11,856 bases of DNA, from contig CAYSPT010000103.1 in NCBI GenBank assembly GCA_964432985.1, positions 1 to 11,856 of the forward strand. Reading direction: 5' to 3'. The notes under the pieces are model-generated. The model was not told the DNA's origin. It was given only the letters and a program-made list of their open reading frames with translations, and searched no databases. The stretch's first letter is position 1. Every line of letters starts with the position of its first letter. The position numbers and the translations under genes were made by a program. Below are positions 1-7,100 of the stretch, one piece after another. Source of the DNA: CAYSPT01 sp964432985. GTDB lineage: Bacteria > Muiribacteriota > CAYSPT01.

Positions 1-860
1 CGGTAGGATATCCCCCAGTTTTTCCGCATGAATACGTTGAGCATAACGTTGGTGCTATCGAGATACTCGTGGCTTCCGAAGCGGCCCATGTACTTGATCT
101 TCAGGTGGAGGAAGTGGTACATCCTGGCGGTCAGGTTAAGACCGGCCATCACGAACTCGTGATCGGTGTCGAAGTCTTCCCGAACCGGCGGCGCAAAAGG
201 ATTCGGGGTGCGGAAGGCCACGTGCCCCTCGGCTTCGTCTATCTCGTAGCCCACCCAGGGGAGGATCGAGCCTTTCACCGTTCCCCGCTCGAACAGGTAG
301 TAGCGCCCTGCTCGCAGGTACCAGACCTTGATATCATTTTTCATCACGAACTGCGTCAGCGGAGCGTAGCTCGCCCCGGCGTCCATGTCCAGGGTGATGT
401 ACTCCAGGCCCGCCCCGATGACGTCCCGGGTGGATTCCGTACAGTTGAAGTAGCGGTCGTAGATGAAATGAGCCCCCCACAGGGAGCTGTGGTTGAGGTC
501 TTCGGAGTTGTACAGGAAAAGGTTCCACTGGTATCGCTGAGGCTCTACGGTCTGGACATACACTCCTTTCAGAAGCGAGGAGTCGCGAAGGTCCAGGCCT
601 CGGCCGGTATCCACGTAGTGGTTCTCGATCTCTCCCGCGTAGGGGGTGACAAAGGTCATCCTGGCTCCGGTGGCATCATGGGCCTTTTCGCCGGTGGCGG
701 TTGTCCCGCCGGGGTGAGATCTATCGCCGGTATCAGCCGACCCGTGGGGATGGGACATCTCGCCGGGTCCGGTACTCTGGGCCATGACTCTGCACGGTAT
801 AAATACAACACAGGTAACAGAAAGGATTACGGCCAGACAGGCGTAGCTGTTATTTCTCAT
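1..860 (-). CDS. Probable outer-membrane beta-barrel protein, 3' end off the window
   Basis: The reading frame is open from ATG at 860-858 to the left edge, giving 286 full codons without a stop, so the C-terminus is missing. GAGGT at 872-868 lies 7 bases before the ATG and supports this start. Residues 1-27 form a signal peptide (basic start, hydrophobic core, cleavage probably after VMA at 25-27). Residues 29-66 are a low-complexity linker of Thr-Gly and Ser-His-Pro units. From about residue 68 the protein alternates polar and aromatic or hydrophobic residues (for example LKIKYMGRF, WYLRAGRYYLF), as expected for amphipathic barrel strands. I do not recognise a family, so transport or surface function is unknown. 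It is divergent from the autotransporter gene at 1085, with which it may share a control region. The long plus-strand frame over the same DNA has no recognisable protein character and is taken as its shadow. The coding call is firm; the barrel assignment is inference. Confidence 0.78.
   Translation of the reverse strand, partial: MRNNSYACLAVILSVTCVVFIPCRVMAQSTGPGEMSHPHGSADTGDRSHPGGTTATGEKAHDATGARMTFVTPYAGEIENHYVDTGRGLDLRDSSLLKGVYVQTVEPQRYQWNLFLYNSEDLNHSSLWGAHFIYDRYFNCTESTRDVIGAGLEYITLDMDAGASYAPLTQFVMKNDIKVWYLRAGRYYLFERGTVKGSILPWVGYEIDEAEGHVAFRTPNPFAPPVREDFDTDHEFVMAGLNLTARMYHFLHLKIKYMGRFGSHEYLDSTNVMLNVFMRKNWGISY
666..773 (-). repeat. Imperfect Thr-Gly/Ser-His-Pro repeat in the N-terminal linker
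   Basis: Residues 30-65 of the barrel-like protein contain three degenerate units, each starting Thr-Gly and carrying a Ser/Ala-His(-Pro) a few residues later: TGPGEMSHPHG, TGDRSHPGG and TGEKAHDA, then a final TG. Four histidines fall within 25 residues (H37, H39, H49, H61). The segment lies directly after the predicted signal-peptide cleavage site, so it would sit in the periplasm or as an N-terminal extension of the barrel. A metal-binding or flexible tether role is possible but not shown. Confidence 0.5.
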
Positions 861-886
861 CCAGTTTACCTCAACTCACGGGTGGT

Positions 887-916
887 ATTGTACCAGCGAG
901 GCGTGTCCTGGGGCAA
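887..916 (-). promoter_or_regulatory. Candidate promoter for the barrel-like gene
   Basis: Read on the minus strand, TTGCCC (916-911) and TACAAT (892-887) are separated by 18 bases. The -10 matches the sigma70 consensus at five of six positions and the -35 at four of six. Transcription would begin near 880, leaving a leader of about 20 bases that still contains the GAGGT ribosome-binding site. The call is by eye only. Confidence 0.4.
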
Positions 917-937
917 ATCTGTAAATAAGGAATCCGG

Positions 938-967
938 TTGTCATTAATTCTTGTTGTTATATGCTAT
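938..967 (+). promoter_or_regulatory. Weak candidate promoter for the autotransporter gene
   Basis: TTGTCA (938-943) matches the sigma70 -35 consensus at five of six positions. Eighteen bases later TGCTAT (962-967) is a poor -10 match, inside an AT-rich stretch that includes the palindrome GCTATAGC (963-970). If used, the leader to the ATG at 1085 would be more than 100 bases and would contain both inverted repeats listed below. A better promoter for this gene was not seen. Confidence 0.25.
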
Positions 968-1014
968 AGCAAAGTATCATTAGCCTGGTGACAAATGTGC
1001 CGGCAGTATCCCGT

Positions 1015-1031
1015 ACCGTCATTTTGACGGT
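1015..1031. repeat. Inverted repeat upstream of the autotransporter gene
   Basis: ACCGTC and GACGGT form a perfect 6-bp inverted repeat around the 5-base spacer ATTTT. It lies 53 bases before the ATG at 1085, in the divergent intergenic region. It could be a regulator operator or a small leader hairpin. It has no T-tract and is not a terminator. Confidence 0.4.
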
Positions 1032-1035
1032 CGTC

Positions 1036-1048
1036 TTCGTTTAACGAA
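1036..1048. repeat. 13-bp palindrome with flanking direct repeat, candidate operator
   Basis: TTCGTTTAACGAA is a perfect palindrome around a central T. It sits between two direct copies of CGTCTTCG (1032-1039 and 1049-1056), so the site has both dyad symmetry and an 8-bp direct repeat. It lies 36 bases before the autotransporter start codon, where a repressor or a leader structure could act. The binding protein is unknown. Confidence 0.4.
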
Positions 1049-1071
1049 CGTCTTCGCCGGCCTTATCATGC

Positions 1072-1080
1072 AGGAGGAGG
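1072..1080 (+). promoter_or_regulatory. Strong doubled ribosome-binding site
   Basis: The run AGGAGGAGG ends 4 bases before the ATG at 1085 and gives two overlapping full Shine-Dalgarno cores. Taken with the signal peptide that follows directly, it fixes the start codon. Confidence 0.85.
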
Positions 1081-1084
1081 AAGT

Positions 1085-4009
1085 ATGAAAACGTTACGGT
1101 TAAGCATGGTTTCGGTGTTACTGCTGTTCATGGTCAATTGCACGGTAAATGCTTTGTCTGGCGGTGGTTTGATAACAGATGGACAACTGGGTACGCTGGT
1201 GCAAAAAAACGCTCAAGTTCATAACATCACCGGTGGCACTCTTGCCGGGAACAACTTGTTTCACAGTTTTAGCGAATTCAACGTGGAGACAGGCGAGACG
1301 GCCAATTCCATTGGGAACCAGACCCTGACCAATGTGATCGGCCGTGTCACCGGGAATAACAATTCCTGGATCGACGGTACACTGAAAACAACCGACACCA
1401 ACGCGAATCTGTACCTGATGAACCCGAACGGGTTTTCTTTTGGACCTAACCTGGTTTTGGATATCAATGGTTCGTTTTCGGCGAGCACCGCGGATTATCT
1501 GGAATTCGGGAACGGCGATCGCTTCTACGCCGATCCGCTGGAAAACTCGGTGCTGAGCACGGCATCCCCGGTTGCTTACGGCTTCCTTGACGCCCCGATG
1601 GGTGCAGTGAGTATCGACGGGTCAACCCTGGTGCTGACGCAGGGTAAGGATTGCTCTATTACAGGGGGGGCGGTGGAGTTGTCCGGGAACTCCGTCATCT
1701 ACTCCAGCACCGGCGATGACTTCGACGGCGGAGACATTACCATTCAGTCCACGGGCACCATAACATTGCAGGACGGCGCCAGTACGCTGATCTACACCGA
1801 TACTACCGGTCCCGGCATCAACGCCGGGGACGCCGGGGACGTGTTGCTGACCGCGGTCGACATCGAGCTCCTGGACGGATCGCAGGTGTATTCTTCCACT
1901 ACGGGGGACGGCTCAGCAGGATCGGTAACCCTGGAAGTCTCAAACAGTATCACAATCAGTTTTAATCAGGGTGACGAGTGGACATACACCGGGGTTCTGA
2001 CGGGTACGGGCGGCCTCGTCAAGGAGGGCACCGGAACCCTGACCATCTCAGGCGTCAACACCTACAGCGGGGCCACGGATATCGACGGTGGTACATTGAA
2101 GATGTCGGGGGGAGCTGCTGTCCCGGATACCTCTGCGATGAACGTAGACGGGGGTGCCACCCTGGACCTGGACGGTACCAACGAAACTATCGGCTCCCTG
2201 GCCGGGGCGGGGAATGTTTCCCTGGGGGCGGGAATCCTGACCACCGGGGGCGATGACACCAGCACCACCTTCAGTGGTGTCATCAGCGGCACCGGGGGAT
2301 TTACCAAGACCGGAACAGGGGCTCTGATCCTGACCGGCAACAGCACCGTAACAGGTCCCACCACGGTAGATGCGGGAGCCCTGATCGTGAATGGGACCTG
2401 GGCTGGGCCCACCACGGTGTCCACAGCCGGTCTCCTGGATGGAGACGGGAGTATCACCGGTAGCGTGACCGTGAACGGCACGGTGGCTCCCGGAAACTCA
2501 ATCGGCACCATCACCATCACCGGCGATTATACCCAGAACGCCGGATCCACTTACGAGTGCGAAATCGACGAGAACGGTAACAGCGACCTGATCGACACCA
2601 CCGGTAATATCATCATCAACGGGGGGAGCTTGCAGGTTATCGCCCTGGACCAGAACGCCAGCTTCGACCCGGCCACGGTGTACACGGTCATGTCCGCCGG
2701 CAACACCGTGACCGGTACCTTCGACACGGTGACGGATAACCTGCTTTTCTACGCTCCGACCGTGACATACGGGACCACCGACGTGACATTGAATATGTTT
2801 TTAAACGCTACCAACTACACCGCTCAAGCGCTCACCTACAACCAGCGCTCGGCGGCCCGCCGCCTGGATGCCGTCATCGCTCCGGGTACCGTCAGCGCCG
2901 ACCTGGCCGCCGTGTCTAACGAGCTTTCGCGGCTGGCCGCCGCTGATCAGCCGGAGGCGCTCGACCACATAAGCGGCGAGCTGCACGCCAGCCTCGAAGG
3001 GGTGCTGTTCGGGCTGGCCGACACCTACCAGCAGATGCTGATCAAGCGGCTCCGCTTTGACAGCGTGCTTCCCGAAAACACCCCCGGTGGGGAGAAGGCT
3101 CCTTGCGAGGAAAAGGCTCCTTGCGGGGAGAAGACTCCCTGCGGGGAGAAGACTCCCTGCGGGGAGAAGACTCCCTGGGTGGGCTGGGGAGACGTGTCAC
3201 GCACCGAGGGGGAGACGGACGGTGACGGTAACGCCATCGGTTACGAGTACGAGGCCACCATCCTGGCCTTCGGCAGGGAGCGCCGGTACGGCCCCGATGT
3301 CATCGTGGGCACAGCCAGCGGTTTCTCGGAGATAAAATACGACGGCATTGGCCGCCGGGACTGGGCCGATGTGGACTCCTCCCACATGGCCGCCTACGCC
3401 CGGAAGGTAAAGGGCAGCAAGCACTGTTTGGCTCTCCTTACCTACGACTACAGCCAGCTCGACACCGCCCGCCCGGTGACCTTCGGTGCCGTAAACAGGA
3501 CGGCCGAAGCCGACTACCACGCTCACACCCTGTCGCTCTACCTGGAGAAGGGCTGCACGAAGGACCGGGGAAACTACGTCTTTCAACCTATAGCCTCGCT
3601 GGGATACAACCGCTTCGAGCGGGAAGAGTTCGCCGAGCGCGGGGCCGGTTCCCTGAGCCTGATGGTGGACCGAATCACCCTGGAGACTCTGGAAGCGGCC
3701 CTGGGAGCGCGGGCCACCTGGGAGCGCACCGGTAAAAACGGCCGGCGCACCGAGCACGAGTGCCGGGCCCGCTACGTCTACGATGTTCTGGACGAAACAA
3801 TGGATATCCAGGCCCGCTTTACCGACGATCCATCGGCGTCGTTCAACATCCTCGGAGCCGAGCGGGGACAGGGCCGCCTGGAGGTCGGGTTCGGGCTGAC
3901 CACCTTTTCCAGAAGCGGCAACACCTCCGTCTTTGCGGCTATCGACGCGGTGCTCTCCAGCGAGCATTCGGCCTACGGCGTCAGCGCCGGCATGAACCTC
4001 CGCTGGTAA
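1085..4009 (+). CDS. Chimeric autotransporter: TPS (FHA-type) domain plus autotransporter barrel
   Basis: A predicted secreted surface protein of 974 residues. Residues 1-23 are a signal peptide ending VNA. Residues 24 to about 190 match the TPS domain of two-partner secretion adhesins (filamentous haemagglutinin type), with NLFHSFSEFN at 57-66 and the diagnostic NPNG at 113-116, followed by GSFSASTADYL. Residues about 210-295 are TpsA-like beta-helix repeats. At about 300 the sequence changes to autotransporter-associated repeats (303-333 and 398-437), then the autotransporter motif APGNSIG at 468-474. A linker helix (about 629-658), a hexapeptide repeat (669-698) and a barrel of about 277 residues ending in the terminal aromatic of NLRW complete it. 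TpsA proteins normally lack a barrel and use a separate TpsB; no TpsB is seen here. Export through its own barrel by the BAM/type Va route is inferred. The start is fixed by a strong ribosome-binding site. Confidence 0.9.
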   Translation: MKTLRLSMVSVLLLFMVNCTVNALSGGGLITDGQLGTLVQKNAQVHNITGGTLAGNNLFHSFSEFNVETGETANSIGNQTLTNVIGRVTGNNNSWIDGTLKTTDTNANLYLMNPNGFSFGPNLVLDINGSFSASTADYLEFGNGDRFYADPLENSVLSTASPVAYGFLDAPMGAVSIDGSTLVLTQGKDCSITGGAVELSGNSVIYSSTGDDFDGGDITIQSTGTITLQDGASTLIYTDTTGPGINAGDAGDVLLTAVDIELLDGSQVYSSTTGDGSAGSVTLEVSNSITISFNQGDEWTYTGVLTGTGGLVKEGTGTLTISGVNTYSGATDIDGGTLKMSGGAAVPDTSAMNVDGGATLDLDGTNETIGSLAGAGNVSLGAGILTTGGDDTSTTFSGVISGTGGFTKTGTGALILTGNSTVTGPTTVDAGALIVNGTWAGPTTVSTAGLLDGDGSITGSVTVNGTVAPGNSIGTITITGDYTQNAGSTYECEIDENGNSDLIDTTGNIIINGGSLQVIALDQNASFDPATVYTVMSAGNTVTGTFDTVTDNLLFYAPTVTYGTTDVTLNMFLNATNYTAQALTYNQRSAARRLDAVIAPGTVSADLAAVSNELSRLAAADQPEALDHISGELHASLEGVLFGLADTYQQMLIKRLRFDSVLPENTPGGEKAPCEEKAPCGEKTPCGEKTPCGEKTPWVGWGDVSRTEGETDGDGNAIGYEYEATILAFGRERRYGPDVIVGTASGFSEIKYDGIGRRDWADVDSSHMAAYARKVKGSKHCLALLTYDYSQLDTARPVTFGAVNRTAEADYHAHTLSLYLEKGCTKDRGNYVFQPIASLGYNRFEREEFAERGAGSLSLMVDRITLETLEAALGARATWERTGKNGRRTEHECRARYVYDVLDETMDIQARFTDDPSASFNILGAERGQGRLEVGFGLTTFSRSGNTSVFAAIDAVLSSEHSAYGVSAGMNLRW
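3089..3178 (+). repeat. Five tandem 18-bp units encoding GEK(A/T)PC
   Basis: Five in-frame copies encode GEKAPC, EEKAPC, GEKTPC, GEKTPC and GEKTPW (residues 669-698). Copies 3 and 4 are identical in DNA and copy 5 differs at only its last base, which suggests recent expansion by slippage or unequal recombination. Unit length is a multiple of three, so copy number can change without a frameshift. The array sits between the linker helix and the first barrel strand and adds four cysteines to a protein class that usually has few. Confidence 0.92.
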
Positions 4010-4106
4010 AGTTAAGATGAGATTATGGTAAAAAAAACCGTTCTTAACACACTCATTCAGCAAGACTGTCTGCTTCTTTGAAAATGCACAGGGTTACCGT
4101 TACGTT

Positions 4107-7100
4107 ATGAAAAAAATACTGACACAGGTATTTAATATCGAGATCGGAGAAATCAGGGCTGTCGGGCTCAGCCTGCTCCTGTCTTTTTTTATGGGAATTC
4201 CCCGTTTGTTTACCGTTACTGCCGCTACGTCCTTGTTCCTGGCCAACTATTCCGCTAACAATCTTCCTGTTGTATATATTGTGATAGCCATTGTTATCCC
4301 GGTCCTTGGATTTGCCCGTATTTACTATGAAAAGCGGGTTTCTTTCTTCTCTCTGACAGCAGGGACGATGATCGCTCTGGTACTCGCTCTGTGTTGCTTT
4401 TATCTCCTGCTGCTCTCTACCGGAGCCATCTGGGTAACGCCGGTTTTGTTGGTCTGGGCTATGGTGGAGTGGGTGTTTTCCGTGGTCGTTTTTTGGAACA
4501 CCGCGGACCGCCTGTTCACGGTGCGGCAGGCCAAACGGGTGTACGGCCTGATCGGGAGTGGAGAAGTACTGGCCCTGATCGTTGGAGGATTCTTCGTTCC
4601 TTCCCTGGTCCGGTTTATCGGCACCACCAATCTGCTGTTGTTTTCTATCGCAGGCAATATCCTGACGCTGGTCAATCTGCTGTATATCAGACGCAGTTTC
4701 AAATCCAGACTCACCGTAGAAAAGAAAGAGGAAGTCGACGATAGGGGAACGGTTTCAGAGTCTACTCCGTTTTACAGGGATAAGTATATTCTTTTCACCT
4801 TTGCGATCATCTCGTTCATTTACTTAAGTTACTATTTTGCGGATAACGCTTTTTACGACCGTCTTCAGATCCGGTTTCCGGAACCAGCCCGGTTGGCAGG
4901 CTTCCTGGGCCAGTTCTTTGCCATATACGGTATCATCAATTTGATTTTCAAAATCCTGGTATCCGGACGGTTGCTGACCCGTTTCGGCGTTCGTGGTGGA
5001 TTGTATACCGCGCCTCTCGTACTGGGAGTCTGTACGGCGTCCGTGGTAATTGTCTGGATGGTCTCCGGCTCCTTTACCGCAGTGTTCTGGCTCGTGGTGA
5101 TGATAAAACTACTGGAGAGGGTCCTGGTGGAATCCGTCAGCCGGCCGGCTTACCAGACGCTCTATCAGCCGCTTCCACCGGCGGACAGCATCCGGTATCA
5201 AGCGATTGCCGAAACAATGGTAGCACAGATTGCCGGGGGCCTGAGCGGTCTCGTCCTTTTGGTCTTAAATAAAGTTTTTTCCTTCACCGCTATCGGTCAT
5301 TGCGTCGTGTTTTTCTTTATCCTGGTTGCCTGGCTGATTGTTTCTCTTCTCGCTAGCCGCGAGTACAGACAGGCACTTGCCAGGGTTTTGAGACAACGCG
5401 GGCTCAAGGGAGTGCACCTGTCTTTGAACAATGCCTTCACGGTCAGAATTCTGGAAGAAGGTCTTAAAAGCCACCGGCCCAAAGAGATTATCTACTGCCT
5501 TGATTTGCTGGATGAACTGGGACATCCTGCAATGGAGAAGCTGTTGCTGGACCTGCTCGGGCATCCCGAGGATGACGTGCGTGAAGCAGTCTACAAGAAG
5601 CTTGAAAAGCTGGGGTCGGAAAGCTCGTTTGAATCCTTGAAACAACGCCTGGAAGTAGACGAACCGCCTGGTCTCCTGGGAGCTTTGCTGCGGGCGCTGG
5701 CTGCTTCGGGGGAGATGGAGGCCTTCGATCTTCTGGCCAAAGTCAACTATATCAAAGATGCCGGTCCTGAAGTCAAGCTCGGAGCCATGACCGGTCTTAT
5801 CCGGTACTGCGGAATCGAAGGAGCTATCGCCGCCGGCACCAGGGTCTTGTGGATGGAGAAATCCGGTGATCCCCAGGACCGCGCCTTCGCCGCCAGGGTG
5901 CTCGGAGAAGTAGGTATTCCACAATTCTACCGGAGTTTGCTGACCTTGCTGAAAGATGACGATATCAATGTACGCAAGACCGCCATAGAAGCGGCCGGAA
6001 AATTAAAGAACCGTAAACTATGGCCGTATATAATCGAAAACCTCTCGGTGAATGCCGTAAGGGGGACGGCAATCAAAGCGCTTGCCAACGGGGGAGAAGC
6101 GGCCCTGCAAGAGCTTGAAACAGCGTATCGGAAAACCCTGGAAAGCAGGGCGAGAATAGTTAGTATCTACGGTCGCATAGGTGGGGAAAAAGCTAAGCAT
6201 TTGCTCGTCGGAAAGCTCGATGACCCGGACCGCAACCTGCTCTTCGAAGTATACAAATCCCTCAGTTCATGCGGTTTCCAGGCAGTGTCCGGGAAACTCA
6301 CTACGAAGATATGGAACCTGATAAAGAGTGATCTGGCCTATGGAACCAGAGTTCTCGCTGCTCTGAACGATGTCTCGGGTGAAGCCGGTACTGCTCTCCT
6401 GCCAACAGCCCTGGGCCGGGAACTGGCCGGATGCCATGAACGGATATTCCTGCTGCTTTCGTTTATCTACCCGCCCGAAACCATAAAAATGGTCCATGAC
6501 AATTTTTCCACGGGTTCTCCCGAAAAGAGATCGTTCGCCCTGGAACTGTTCGAGAACACGGTGGACATGGAGCTCAATGATCTCATCCTTCCCTTCCTGG
6601 AGGATATTGACACGGAAGCCCGTCTGCAATCTCTTTTACGCTATTTCCCAGAGCCGGCACTGGGACTGGAAGACCGCCTGGATGAAATCGCCTCCCGAAA
6701 CGAGTTGTGGCAAAGCCCATGGGTGAGGGCCTGTGCGGTGGAAGCCACCATGTTGTGCGATCCATCCCACTCCGAGGAGATCGCTTCTTCGCTGCTGACG
6801 GACTCCGCGAAGCTGGTCCGGGAAACGGCCCGGTACGTTCTCGATATTCCGGAATCGGACCGCCAGTACGGTCGGAAAGTGTTCGAGACGGACCGGTTGA
6901 CGACAATGGAGCGGGTGAAAATTCTCAAGCAGGTCAAGCTTTTCAACAAGGTTCCGGGAGATATCCTGGTCCAGGTAGCGTGCATTCTTGAAGAAACAGA
7001 TTTCGAACCGGGTGAAACCGTTGTTGAAAAGGGCAAGATGGGATACTCGGTATTCATCATTGCGGATGGTGAGGTCCGCGTTCACGACGGAGAGCGGACA

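Noticed and set aside
69..947. 292-residue plus-strand open frame
   Set aside because: It is antisense to the minus-strand gene at 1-860, which has a signal peptide, ribosome-binding site and barrel-like strands. The plus-strand product has no recognisable domain and no good ribosome-binding site.
980..1010. CRP-type binding site near TGGTGACAAATGTGCC, prompted by the cNBD genes nearby
   Set aside because: It lacks the TGTGA-N6-TCACA dyad, and no DNA-binding cNBD protein is encoded in the window.
1664..1670. Run of seven Gs in the autotransporter gene as a phase-variation switch
   Set aside because: Seven Gs is short for slippage-based switching and the frame is intact. With one sequence there is no evidence of variation.
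3089..3178. CRISPR-like array
   Set aside because: The units are contiguous 18-bp in-frame repeats with no spacers, inside a coding sequence.
4011..4048. GTTAAG...CTTAAC as a terminator after the autotransporter
   Set aside because: The 6-bp stem encloses a loop of more than 20 bases and no T-tract follows, so termination here is not supported.
3197..4063. 288-residue minus-strand open frame over the autotransporter barrel
   Set aside because: It is the antisense shadow of GC-rich barrel coding sequence; its product shows no domain, and the sense strand is a clear autotransporter barrel.
4078..4106. TTGAAA, 17-base spacer, TACGTT as a promoter for the HEAT/cNBD gene
   Set aside because: The -10 match is poor and the transcript would begin after the ATG at 4107, so it could not serve this start.
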